DNA from: Salibaculum griseiflavum
GTDB taxonomy: Bacteria > Pseudomonadota > Alphaproteobacteria > Rhodobacterales > Rhodobacteraceae
DNA: 64,000 nt
Reading direction: 5' to 3'
NCBI RefSeq assembly: GCF_003129565.1
Contig: NZ_QETF01000004.1
Coordinates: 62,001 to 126,000, forward strand
The position numbers and the translations under genes are program-made. Shown in pieces: positions 55,402 to 63,637 of this stretch. The number at the start of each line of letters is the position of its first letter. The first letter of the stretch is position 1. A model generated the notes under the pieces. That model was given only the letters and a program-made list of their open reading frames with translations, searched no databases and was not told the DNA's origin.

Positions 55402-56502
55402 ATGAACGAACTACCCCGCTGGGCCGACGTTGTCCTGGTGCCGCTGATCAATATCGCCCTGGCCTTCATCGTCGCGGGCCTTGTGGTGCTGGCCATCGGC
55501 CAGAACCCCATCGACATGGTCTATTTCATGGTCAAGGGCGCGCTGGGGTCCACCAGCAGCATCGGCTACACCCTTTATTATACCACCAATTTCATCTTCA
55601 CCGGGCTGGCCTTCGCCGTGGCGATGAACGCCAAGCTGTTCAATATCGGCGGCGAGGGGCAGGCGGCGATCGGCGGGCTTGGTGCCGCGCTGGTGCTTCT
55701 GGCGATCGACTGGCCGCATTGGACGTTGGCCTTGCCGGCCGCGATCATCGGCGCCAGCGTGTTCGGCGCCGGCTGGGCGGCGATCCCGGCCTATCTGCAG
55801 GCCAAGCGCGGCAGCCACATCGTGATCACGACGATCATGTTCAATTTCATCGGCGCGGCGATCCTGGGCTATCTTCTGAACGGGTTGCTCAAGAAACCCG
55901 GTCAACAGGTGCCGGAATCGCGCAGTTTCTCGGAAGGGGCGCATCTGCCCAATTTCCACGAGATGCTGCAACCCTTCGGCATCGCCTTCAACAAGTCGGC
56001 CCCGGCGAATATCAGTTTCTTCCTCGCCATCGGCGCCGCCATCCTGGTCTGGCTGCTGATCTGGCGGTCGCGCATCGGCTATGAGATCCGCGCTTTCGGC
56101 AATTCGCCCGGCGCAACGCTTTACGCGGGGATTTCCTCGGTCCGGGTGACGATCATCGCCATGCTGATCTCCGGCGCGCTGGCCGGGATGATGGCAATCA
56201 ACGTCGTGATGGGCGAACAGGAACGGCTGATCAAGGACTTCGTCGAGGGCGCGGGCTTCATGGGCATCGCCGTGTCGTTGATGGGCCGCAATCACCCGTT
56301 CGGCATCGTTCTGGCGGCCTTCCTGTTCGGGATGCTGAACCAGGGCGGGTTCGAACTGATGTGGGAAATGCCCGAAATCAGCCGTGAAATGGTGCTGGTG
56401 ATCCAGGCGCTGATCATCATCTTTACCGGCGCACTGGTGAACATGACCCGCGACCCGATCGAGAAGATCTTCCTGCGCCTGCACAAGAAAGGGGCCGCGT
56501 GA
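55402..56502 (+). CDS. ABC transporter permease (BMP/nucleoside type), first
   Basis: A 366-residue membrane permease with about nine hydrophobic segments, BPD_transp_2 (RbsC-like) type, containing AMNAKLFNIGGEGQAAIGG near residue 78. This NIGxEGQ motif is typical of nucleoside (YufP-type) permeases. It begins 2 nt after the ATPase stop and overlaps the next permease (TGATG). Confidence 0.93.
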   Translation: MNELPRWADVVLVPLINIALAFIVAGLVVLAIGQNPIDMVYFMVKGALGSTSSIGYTLYYTTNFIFTGLAFAVAMNAKLFNIGGEGQAAIGGLGAALVLLAIDWPHWTLALPAAIIGASVFGAGWAAIPAYLQAKRGSHIVITTIMFNFIGAAILGYLLNGLLKKPGQQVPESRSFSEGAHLPNFHEMLQPFGIAFNKSAPANISFFLAIGAAILVWLLIWRSRIGYEIRAFGNSPGATLYAGISSVRVTIIAMLISGALAGMMAINVVMGEQERLIKDFVEGAGFMGIAVSLMGRNHPFGIVLAAFLFGMLNQGGFELMWEMPEISREMVLVIQALIIIFTGALVNMTRDPIEKIFLRLHKKGAA

Positions 56503-57470
56503 TGGACTTTCTGCAATTCATCCTGACGCTGGATTCCACGCTGCGGCTGTCCACTGTCCTGTTGCTGGCCTGCCTTGCGGGTCTGTTCTCGGAACGCTCG
56601 GGCATCGTCGATATCGGGCTGGAAGGGAAGATGCTGATCTCGGCTTTCGTCGCTGCCGCCATCGCCTACGAGACCGGCTCGGTCTGGATGGGGCTTGCGG
56701 CGGGCATGCTGGCCTCTCTGATATTTGCCATGATCCACGGCGTTGCCTCGATCATCTATCGCGGCGACCAGATCATTTCCGGCGTCGCGCTGAATTTTCT
56801 GGCCTCGGGGCTGACGGTTGTTGTCGGCGATGCGCTTTATCGTCAGGGCGGACAGACGCCGACCCTGGCCGGGTCCGCCCGGTTCAGCGAGATCACCTTG
56901 CCTTTCGCCGACGCGCTGCGCGATGTGCCGATCCTCGGCCCGATCTATTCCGAGCTGATCTCGGGCCACAAGCCGCTGGTCTACGTGGCGTTCCTCGCGG
57001 TGCCGCTGGTCTGGTGGGTGCTGTTCCGCACCCGGTTCGGGCTGCGTCTGCGCGCGGTGGGCGAAAACCCCTCGTCGGTTGATACCGCCGGGGTCTCGGT
57101 TGTGGGCATGCGCTTCAAGGCGCTGCTTATTACAGGCCTGCTTTGCGGGATTGCCGGGGCCTACCTGTCCACCTCGCAGGCGGCGGGCTTCGGCAAGGAA
57201 ATGACCGCCGGGCGTGGCTATATCGCGCTGGCCGCGCTGATCTTTGCAAAGTGGCGGCCGCTCCATGCCATGGGGGCCTGCCTCTTGTTCGGTCTGCTAG
57301 AGGCCGTGTCGAACCTCTATCCGAATATCGATGTCTTCGGGTTGTTCACCATCCCGGTGCAGTTCACCCAGACCTTGCCCTACATCCTGACCGTCATCAT
57401 CCTTGGCGGTTTCATCGGCCGCGCCATGCCGCCCAACGCGATCGGACAGCCCTATGTCAAGGAACGCTGA
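56502..57470 (+). CDS. ABC transporter permease (BMP/nucleoside type), second
   Basis: A 322-residue membrane permease with the same family features (RSGIVDIGLEGKMLISAFVAA near residue 32) and about nine helices. The ATG at 56502 shares the A of the preceding stop. Its last 17 nt overlap the purine nucleoside phosphorylase gene, so transport and salvage are translationally linked. Confidence 0.93.
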   Translation: MDFLQFILTLDSTLRLSTVLLLACLAGLFSERSGIVDIGLEGKMLISAFVAAAIAYETGSVWMGLAAGMLASLIFAMIHGVASIIYRGDQIISGVALNFLASGLTVVVGDALYRQGGQTPTLAGSARFSEITLPFADALRDVPILGPIYSELISGHKPLVYVAFLAVPLVWWVLFRTRFGLRLRAVGENPSSVDTAGVSVVGMRFKALLITGLLCGIAGAYLSTSQAAGFGKEMTAGRGYIALAALIFAKWRPLHAMGACLLFGLLEAVSNLYPNIDVFGLFTIPVQFTQTLPYILTVIILGGFIGRAMPPNAIGQPYVKER

Positions 57471-58257
57471 GGAGCTGGCCGACAAGATCCGCGAGATCGC
57501 GGGGGATGCGCCGGTGCGTCTGGGCCTGATCCTCGGGTCGGGCCTGGGCCATCTTTCGGGCGCGGTGGACGGCGTGGCAATCGCTTATGACGAGCTCGAA
57601 GGCTTTCCCCATGCCGGGGTCTCGGGGCACGTCCCGCAACTGGTGATCGGCCAGCTGGAAGGCCAGCGCGTTGCCGTTTTCGGTGGCCGCGCGCATTACT
57701 ACGAAACCGGGCGCGGCGATATCATGCGCCTGCCTTTGGAAGTGCTCAAGGCGCTGGGCGCCGAGGCGATGATCGCCACCAATGCCGCCGGGTCGCTCGA
57801 TCCGGACATGCCGACCGGCGACATCATGTGCCTGTCCGATCACATCAACTTCTCGGGCCGGAACCCCCTGATCGGAGAGCCGACCGATGCCCGCTTCGTG
57901 CCGATGACCGAAGCCTATGACCCGGATTTCCGCGCTGCGCTGCACAATGCGGCCCAAGCCGAAGGGATCAAGATGCATGACGGTGTCTATGCCTGGTATT
58001 CGGGTCCGTCCTTCGAAACCCCGGCCGAGATTCGCGCCATTCGTGGCATGGGCGCCGACGCGGTCGGCATGTCCACGGTGCCCGAGGTGATCCTGGGCCG
58101 ATTCCTGGGTCTGCGCTGCGCCGCGATCTCCACGATCACCAACATGGCCGCCGGGATGAGCGACGAAGCCATCAGTCACGAACACACCAAGGCCATGGCG
58201 CCCTTGGGCGCGGCAAAGCTGGAAAAGGTGCTGCGCGGGTTCCTCAGGGCGCTTTAG
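57454..58257 (+). CDS. Purine nucleoside phosphorylase, trimeric (PunA/NP-I) type
   Basis: Cleaves imported purine nucleosides with phosphate. It has 267 residues, with ILGSGLGHLSGAVDG (phosphate loop), GRAHYYETGRG, TNAAGSLDPDMPTGD and GPSFETPAEIRAIRGMGADAVGMSTVPE (in two parts: GPSFETPAEIRA and GADAVGMSTVPE). These blocks define the trimeric PNP/MTAP class, in contrast to the DeoD type at 38.9 kb. The start at 57454 lies inside the preceding permease gene. It closes the nucleoside operon. Confidence 0.92.
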   Translation: MSRNAEELADKIREIAGDAPVRLGLILGSGLGHLSGAVDGVAIAYDELEGFPHAGVSGHVPQLVIGQLEGQRVAVFGGRAHYYETGRGDIMRLPLEVLKALGAEAMIATNAAGSLDPDMPTGDIMCLSDHINFSGRNPLIGEPTDARFVPMTEAYDPDFRAALHNAAQAEGIKMHDGVYAWYSGPSFETPAEIRAIRGMGADAVGMSTVPEVILGRFLGLRCAAISTITNMAAGMSDEAISHEHTKAMAPLGAAKLEKVLRGFLRAL

Positions 58258-58299
58258 CGGGCATTTCCCTTAGCTTTGAGTTGCACTTGACCGTGTGGC

Positions 58300-59238
58300 A
58301 TGGCTATTGGGGATATGTTGATCTACCTCCCGATAGCCGAGGTGTCGGTGAACGCCTTCCTCCTTCTTGGGCTGGGCGGCATGGTGGGTGTGCTTTCGGG
58401 CATGTTCGGGGTCGGCGGCGGCTTCCTGATGACGCCGCTTCTGTTCTTCATCGGCATCCCGCCGGCGGTGGCTGTCGCGACCGAGGCAAACCAGATCGTC
58501 GCCTCGTCCTTTTCCGGTGTGCTGGCACATCTGCGGCGCAAGACCGTGGACCTCAAGATGGGCACGGTGCTGCTGGTCGGCGGTCTGATCGGCGCGGCGC
58601 TGGGTGTCGTGATTTTCAATTACCTCAAGGCGATGGGCCAGGTCGACCTGCTGGTGCGCCTGTCCTATGTCGTGTTCCTCGGCATCGTCGGCGGGCTGAT
58701 GTTCATCGAAAGCCTGCGCGCCCTGCGCAAGACCCGCGCGGCCGGCGGCGCCTCCGTCAGCGAGCGGCGCAAGCATACCTGGGTCCACAACCTGCCCTTC
58801 AAGATGAAGTTCCGGGTGTCCGGCCTCTATATCTCGGTCATCCCGCCGCTTCTGGTCGGGGTCTTTGTGGGTATCCTGTCCGCCATCATGGGTGTGGGCG
58901 GTGGCTTCATCATGGTGCCGGCGATGATCTACCTTCTGGGCATGCCGACCAAGGTGGTCGTGGGCACCTCGCTGTTCCAGATCATTTTCGTGACGGCCTT
59001 CACCACGCTGCTGCATGCGACGACGAACTTCACCGTCGACATCGTGCTGGCCGTGTTGCTGTTGGTCGGCGGTGTGATCGGGGCGCAGATCGGCACCCGC
59101 ATCGGAACCCGGATGAAGGCGGAACAGCTGCGCATCCTGCTGGCGGCGCTGGTGCTGGTGGTCTGCGGCAAGCTGGCGCTCGACCTGTTGCTGACGCCCT
59201 CGGAGATCTATTCGCTCGGCACGGCGGGGGGGCACTGA
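58300..59238 (+). CDS. TauE/SafE family membrane permease
   Basis: A 312-residue membrane protein with two half-repeats typical of the family: GMVGVLSGMFGVGGGFLMTP in the first half and GILSAIMGVGGGFIMVPAM in the second. Substrate unknown; sulfoacetate, sulfite or similar anions are known for relatives. It is the second TauE-type gene in the window and is coupled (TGATG) to the TIGR02186 gene, a common pairing in Rhodobacterales. The start could also be at 58315. Confidence 0.85.
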   Translation: MAIGDMLIYLPIAEVSVNAFLLLGLGGMVGVLSGMFGVGGGFLMTPLLFFIGIPPAVAVATEANQIVASSFSGVLAHLRRKTVDLKMGTVLLVGGLIGAALGVVIFNYLKAMGQVDLLVRLSYVVFLGIVGGLMFIESLRALRKTRAAGGASVSERRKHTWVHNLPFKMKFRVSGLYISVIPPLLVGVFVGILSAIMGVGGGFIMVPAMIYLLGMPTKVVVGTSLFQIIFVTAFTTLLHATTNFTVDIVLAVLLLVGGVIGAQIGTRIGTRMKAEQLRILLAALVLVVCGKLALDLLLTPSEIYSLGTAGGH

Positions 59239-59993
59239 TGCTGCGCTGGCTCGTCCTGTTCATGGTTCTTGCCCTGCCACTGCGGGCGGAGCAGGTCGTG
59301 TTGGGCCTGTCACGCGACGAGGTGGCGATCACCGCCACCTTCGACGGTTCCGACATCCTGATCTTCGGCGCGATCAAGCGCGAAGAGCCGATCCCGGAGG
59401 ACTCGAACCTTGAGGTGATCATCGCCCTGGCGGGCCCGTCCGAGCCCATCACGGTACGCCGCAAGGACCGCGTGGCCGGGATCTGGGTGAATGTCGACGC
59501 GGTCGAAGTGGACGAGGCGCCCTCCTTCTACGCCGTACTCAGCTCTGCCCCGATGGAGACCGCCTTGCGCCAGGTCGAGGACCTGCGCCACGACATCACC
59601 ATTCCCCGCGCCATCCGGTCGGTCGGTGCGCCCATGAACGTGACCGACGCGGAAGCCTTCACTGAGGCGCTGATCCGCATCCGCGCCGGGGCCGGGCTCT
59701 ACCAGGTGCTGGAAAACGCTGTGGACCTGGAAGAGGACACGTTGTTTCGCGGCCAGGTTACGCTTCCCGCGAACCTGACCGAGGGGCCGTATCGGACGCG
59801 CATTTTCCTGACGCGGGACGGCAACGTGGTGGACATCTACGAGACCTCGATTGCGGTGAACAAGGTGGGGCTGGAACGCTGGCTCTACGAACTGTCCCGT
59901 AACCAGCCCCTGATCTACGGCCTGATGTCGCTGGCGATCGCCATCGCGGCGGGGTGGGGGGCCTCGGCCGCGTTCCGCTTGTTGCAGCGTTAG
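59238..59993 (+). CDS. TIGR02186 family membrane-anchored protein
   Basis: A 251-residue protein with a signal peptide (MLRWLVLFMVLALPLRAEQ), a long extracytoplasmic beta-rich part (VVLGLSRDEVAITATFDGSD onward) and a C-terminal membrane segment (LIYGLMSLAIAIAAGWGASAA). The family is restricted largely to alphaproteobacteria and often follows a TauE permease, so the two probably form a transport unit. The ATG shares its A with the preceding stop. Function unknown. Convergent with the RecD-like helicase gene, 3 nt apart. Confidence 0.83.
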   Translation: MLRWLVLFMVLALPLRAEQVVLGLSRDEVAITATFDGSDILIFGAIKREEPIPEDSNLEVIIALAGPSEPITVRRKDRVAGIWVNVDAVEVDEAPSFYAVLSSAPMETALRQVEDLRHDITIPRAIRSVGAPMNVTDAEAFTEALIRIRAGAGLYQVLENAVDLEEDTLFRGQVTLPANLTEGPYRTRIFLTRDGNVVDIYETSIAVNKVGLERWLYELSRNQPLIYGLMSLAIAIAAGWGASAAFRLLQR

Positions 59994-59996
59994 GCG

Positions 59997-61526
59997 CTAT
60001 TCGGCTTCCAGTTCCAGCGGCGCGGCCGGCGCTTTCAGATCGGCGATGGTCAAGGTGCCGCTCGGGCGGGCCAGGCGGTTGCGCACCACCCAGAACAGGC
60101 GCTCCTCGGCCCGGGTGATCGCGACGTAGGCAAGGCGCTTCCACAGGGGTTGCCCGGCCTCGACCCGGCCCATGCGGCTGGCGGCGTAGATGTCGGGCGC
60201 GAAGACCTGCACGTTCTCCCACTGAGACCCTTGTGCCTTGTGGATCGTCACCGCCGCGCCGTGCAGAAATGTTGCCCCCATGCGCGCCGCGAAGGGGATG
60301 AAGGGCTCCTCGTCCTCGACCTGGCTTTCGATCTTGACGATTGACGCGGCGCTGACCTGCGGATCCTCGGCCCCGATCACGTGCAGCCGGCTGAACCCGG
60401 GCCGGCGGCCCGGTCCCATATAGATCACCTGTGCGCCCTTGATCAGGCCGCGCGCCTCCAGGTCCAGCCGCTTCTTGCGGTGCTTGAGCGGCAATTCGAT
60501 CCCGTCGCAGATCAGCGGCTCGCCTTCCAGCAATTCGTCATCCGGCGCGCCAAAGGCCGCACGGAAGGCGTGGATCAGGCGGATTCGCGTGGCATTGCGC
60601 CAGACCAGAACGGGGGACCGCGCCATCAGGTCGGATTCGACCCGTTGCGCCATCACCACCCGGTCGTCCTTGGCTGCGATCTCTTCGATCATCCGCTCGA
60701 AGCCGTGGAAATCCAGCTGCGGGTCTGCCAGCGCATGGGCGAGGTCGAGGATCGGGTTGTCCGCGTCCTGCCGGTGGATGCGGTGCAGCTCCAGCTTGTG
60801 CTTGTCGGGCAGGCTGTCGAAGACCATGCCACCGCCTTCGGACTTCACAGGCGGCAGCTGGGCGGGGTCACCGAACAGGACCAAAGTCGGAAAGATCTCT
60901 TGCAGGTCTTCCAGTTGCTTCGCATCCAGCATCGAGCTTTCGTCGACGAACCCGATATCCAGCGGATCGTCACGCCGTTTCCAGCCGGTGATGAAATCCG
61001 ATCCGCGCAAACCGGCGGCCGCAAGGGCGGCAGGGACCGAGCTGTTCACCTGATAGGAGGCCCAGGCACGGTCCAGCGCGGTGTCGCTCAGTCCCTCGAT
61101 CTCGGGTTTTTCGCCTTCTCCGGCCAGCCATTCGGCGACCTTTTCGTATTCCGGGTCGTAGACGGGGGTATAGAGGATGCGATGGATCGTGGTCGCGGGC
61201 ACGCCCCGTGTGCGCAGGACACTGGCCGCCTTGTTGGTCGGGGCAAGGATCGCCAGGGTGCGTTTGTCCTTGCGCCGGCGTCCCTCCCAATCGCCTGATA
61301 CGACGCGCACGCCAGCGTCTTTCAGGGCCTCGTAGAGGCGAGCCAGAAGCATCGTCTTGCCGCTGCCGGCCTTGCCCAGAACCGCAAGGGTGCGATCCCC
61401 GTCGCCGTCGCGCGGCGGGGTCGTCGTTGCCTCGAACAGATCGACGCCGGCCCCCCTCAGCGACTCGGCGATCACGTCCCAGGCCTCGGCCTGATCGTCG
61501 GAGAAGGTAAGGGCGGTCTGCGGCAT
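59997..61526 (-). CDS. RecD-like ATP-dependent DNA helicase (AAA_30/UvrD C-terminal type)
   Basis: A 509-residue superfamily 1 helicase. Walker A is GKAGSGKTMLLARL near residue 51, and Walker B is GFVDESSMLD. The C-terminal motifs are AVTIHKAQGSQWENVQVF and VAITRAEERLFWVV (motif VI). It lacks the long N-terminus of RecD2 and no RecB/RecC partners are near, so it is a stand-alone enzyme. Probably DNA repair or recombination. Single gene. Confidence 0.85.
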   Translation of the reverse strand: MPQTALTFSDDQAEAWDVIAESLRGAGVDLFEATTTPPRDGDGDRTLAVLGKAGSGKTMLLARLYEALKDAGVRVVSGDWEGRRRKDKRTLAILAPTNKAASVLRTRGVPATTIHRILYTPVYDPEYEKVAEWLAGEGEKPEIEGLSDTALDRAWASYQVNSSVPAALAAAGLRGSDFITGWKRRDDPLDIGFVDESSMLDAKQLEDLQEIFPTLVLFGDPAQLPPVKSEGGGMVFDSLPDKHKLELHRIHRQDADNPILDLAHALADPQLDFHGFERMIEEIAAKDDRVVMAQRVESDLMARSPVLVWRNATRIRLIHAFRAAFGAPDDELLEGEPLICDGIELPLKHRKKRLDLEARGLIKGAQVIYMGPGRRPGFSRLHVIGAEDPQVSAASIVKIESQVEDEEPFIPFAARMGATFLHGAAVTIHKAQGSQWENVQVFAPDIYAASRMGRVEAGQPLWKRLAYVAITRAEERLFWVVRNRLARPSGTLTIADLKAPAAPLELEAE

Positions 61527-61662
61527 GGCGGGACACTAGGCAGCGCTTTGTCGAATGCCAAGCGTGAAGCGGCAGCCCCATGGCAAAAGGTCGCTGGCCA
61601 ATGGGCCACCACTGGACTCATGACGTTTCGTTGTTACGTTACATGCAAAGGAGGCTGTTCCA

Positions 61663-61983
61663 ATGACCACTCAGAAAACGCCCGACCTCATCAAGCTCTA
61701 TATCAAAAGCTGCGCAATCGGCTTCGCTGCGGCGGCTGTCTTCGTCGGGATGCTTCTTGCATTCGACGTGGTGGGTCTGTGGGGGCTGGTCTCGGGGTCG
61801 TCGGCCGGTATCCTCGCGGTGATCATGATGTGGATCTTCAACGGCATCGTCTTTGCCGGTGTGCAGTTCGGCATCAAGATCATGTCGATGGCCGAGGATG
61901 ACGACGACGATCGCGGCGGCAAGCATATCCCAGTCCACTTGGCCGAACCGATCCCGGTGCGCCACGCCGACCAGCGCGGCTGA
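61663..61983 (+). CDS. Small membrane protein of unknown function
   Basis: A 106-residue protein. Two membrane segments lie near 18-38 (GFAAAAVFVGMLLAFDVVGL) and 42-66 (LVSGSSAGILAVIMMWIFNGIVF), followed by an acidic stretch EDDDDDR and a short tail. AAAGGAGG precedes the ATG at 61663. The HdeD-like gene follows after 21 nt. I do not recognise a family. Confidence 0.7.
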   Translation: MTTQKTPDLIKLYIKSCAIGFAAAAVFVGMLLAFDVVGLWGLVSGSSAGILAVIMMWIFNGIVFAGVQFGIKIMSMAEDDDDDRGGKHIPVHLAEPIPVRHADQRG

Positions 61984-62004
61984 AGCAAGCCGCGCGGCTC
62001 TGCC

Positions 62005-62556
62005 ATGACCGACCCTCTGAACCAGTTTCCCGGCGAACTTCTGGACCGGCTGCGTGAAAATCGTGGCCGGATCTTCTGGCTCGGGGTGATCCTGAGCCTG
62101 ATCGGATTGCTGCTGATCGTGTTCCCGGTCGTCGGGTCCATCCTGACCAAGGTGATGATCGGTTGGGTGTTCTTGCTGGCCGGAGCGGTGATGCTGTGGC
62201 AAGCCTTTCAGGCAAGACGCTGGAACGCGGCGCTCTGGACAGGGCTCGTCGCGGTGCTGCACCTCGCGCTCGGTGTCTACCTTTCCTTCTTTCCGCTGAC
62301 CGGGCTTGTCGGGCTGACCATTCTGATGGCGGCGCTCTTCGCCATTCAAGGGGTCGTGGAACTGTGGATGGGGCTGACCCATCGTGCGGCACGGGGCTGG
62401 GTCTGGATGGTGCTGTCGGGGATCGCGTCGCTGGTCCTGGCGTTTCTGCTGGTCCTGGGCCTGCCGGGGGCGGCGATGTGGGCGCTTGGCCTTATGGTGG
62501 GGCTGAACCTGTTGACCAGCGGCATCGGTTTCATCGCGCTGTCCCGCTCGGTCTGA
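62005..62556 (+). CDS. HdeD family (DUF308) membrane protein
   Basis: A 183-residue protein with six membrane segments in the paired-helix layout of HdeD/DUF308 (LGVILSLIGLLLIVFPVVGS, then GWVFLLAGAVMLWQAFQARR). HdeD proteins are linked to acid and general stress tolerance in enterobacteria; the role here is not established. It follows the 106-residue membrane protein on the same strand. Confidence 0.85.
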   Translation: MTDPLNQFPGELLDRLRENRGRIFWLGVILSLIGLLLIVFPVVGSILTKVMIGWVFLLAGAVMLWQAFQARRWNAALWTGLVAVLHLALGVYLSFFPLTGLVGLTILMAALFAIQGVVELWMGLTHRAARGWVWMVLSGIASLVLAFLLVLGLPGAAMWALGLMVGLNLLTSGIGFIALSRSV

Positions 62557-62614
62557 AGTCGAAGGAAGGGGTGGCGGGCACCACGACAACCGTTTGGGTG
62601 TGCTATTCCCGAGG

Positions 62615-62630
62615 ACCTGTTTGAACAGGT
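62615..62630. promoter_or_regulatory. Inverted repeat downstream of the HdeD gene
   Basis: ACCTGTT-TG-AACAGGT, a perfect 7-bp inverted repeat. It could form a short hairpin (ACCTG stem, six-base loop) or be an operator. It differs from a lux box, which has 10 bases between the ACCTG/CAGGT arms; here there are six. Confidence 0.35.
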
Positions 62631-62785
62631 GGGCGCCAGGTAATCAGACCACGGCCTGAACAGAGCCAGCTCCCTCGGATTTGCTTAAGGCCACCGGAAT
62701 GAACCCGTTTCACGCGAAGCGCAGACACCCGCCGAGTCGCGACATAGGCTGCGCAGGGCCGAGCGACAAGGGGGTCCGTTCCCGG

Positions 62786-62929
62786 TCAGGCCAGATCGCG
62801 CCGCAAGAGCCAGCCCTCGGGGCCAACCATTGTCGCTGGCGCAAACCGGCACAGCAGGGTTTCGACGGCACCCACGGTCAGAACGGCGAGTGCGATCTCC
62901 AGCGGTGTGATCTGGGAAAGAATGGACAT
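62786..62929 (-). CDS. Small hydrophobic protein candidate (47 residues)
   Basis: Starts MSILSQITPLEIALAVLTVG, with one hydrophobic segment (LEIALAVLTVGAVETLLC) and a C-terminal RRDLA. GGAG lies six bases before the ATG at 62929. It is read as a plausible small membrane protein; there is no homology I recognise. Confidence 0.4.
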   Translation of the reverse strand: MSILSQITPLEIALAVLTVGAVETLLCRFAPATMVGPEGWLLRRDLA

Positions 62930-63064
62930 GGCAGGCTCCGTTTAGCAGATGTGACCTGAATCGCCTGCCGCTCTGTTCAAAATGTGGCGGGGGCGCGGAA
63001 ATGCAGTGTGCAGCCGGGTGCATTCCGCCGCATTCTCGTCACATCGGGCGAAGCCTTGATTAAT

Positions 63065-63079
63065 GTTCACGAATTGTTC
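63065..63079 (+). promoter_or_regulatory. LexA (SOS) box before mmcB
   Basis: GTTC-N7-GTTC, an exact match to the alphaproteobacterial LexA direct-repeat box. It ends 11 bp before the ATG at 63091, a position suited to repression. The neighbouring gene is an MmcB-type DNA repair gene, which is SOS-induced in Caulobacter. Confidence 0.85.
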
Positions 63080-63090
63080 ATGTTTGACCC

Positions 63091-63555
63091 ATGCCCGAGG
63101 ATCGTCCAATCGATGCCCTGATGCCCGGTCAGGTGCTGGCCCGCGGTGTCTGCCGCCATTTGCGGCAGGCGCACGGATTTGCCTGCGTCGAAGAACTCGT
63201 GCCGACGCGCGGGTTGCGCGTGGACGTGATGGCGCTGGGCCCCAAGGGCGAGATTTGGGTGGTGGAATGCAAATCGTCGCGTGCCGACTACCGGTCGGAT
63301 CGCAAATGGGACGGCTATCTCGAATGGTGCGACAGGTTCTTTTGGGCGGTGGATGCGCATTTCCCGACCGAGCTGTTGCCCGAGCAAACCGGCCTGATCA
63401 TCGCCGATGCCTATGACGCGGAAATCATTCGTATGGGGCCGGAGGACAAATTGGCCGGCGCGCGTCGCAAGGTCATGACCCAGAAATTCGCCCGGCATGC
63501 CGCGCTGCGGTTGCAGGGGCTGCGTGATCCGGGCGTTCTGGAATCCTGGGGTTAG
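63091..63555 (+). CDS. mmcB: MmcB family DNA repair protein
   Basis: A 154-residue protein related to restriction-endonuclease-like (PD-(D/E)XK-type) nucleases: VDVMALGPKGEIWVVECKSSRADY carries an Asp, then ExK with the E-C-K triad near residues 47-62, followed by DRKWDGYLEWCDRFFWAV. MmcB proteins of alphaproteobacteria are involved in DNA damage tolerance with the ImuABC/DnaE2 system. A canonical LexA box lies directly before the start, which strongly supports SOS control. Confidence 0.9.
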   Translation: MPEDRPIDALMPGQVLARGVCRHLRQAHGFACVEELVPTRGLRVDVMALGPKGEIWVVECKSSRADYRSDRKWDGYLEWCDRFFWAVDAHFPTELLPEQTGLIIADAYDAEIIRMGPEDKLAGARRKVMTQKFARHAALRLQGLRDPGVLESWG

Positions 63556-63637
63556 CCCAACCCTCTTCGAACAGGGCATTTGGTGACTTGGGCCGTCGAA
63601 CATGCTTTGCTTGGGAGGCACATAATCGGAGCCTGAC

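Larger units (their letters stand above)
62557..63090. other. Intergenic region with one small ORF, a palindrome and a LexA box
   Basis: This 534-bp stretch carries no long gene on either strand. It holds a 47-codon ORF on the minus strand (62786-62929), a 7-bp inverted repeat ACCTGTT/AACAGGT at 62615-62630 and a LexA-type box at 63065-63079. The rest (62631-62785) shows nothing I can support. Confidence 0.6.

Noticed and set aside
58281-59993. A 570-codon frame running into the TIGR02186 gene
   Set aside because: Only the part from 59238 matches the TIGR02186 family; the upstream portion is out of frame with the real TauE gene and looks like a shadow.
62615-62630. Quorum-sensing lux box
   Set aside because: The ACCTG and CAGGT arms are only six bases apart, whereas lux boxes have ten; no luxI/luxR gene is in the window.
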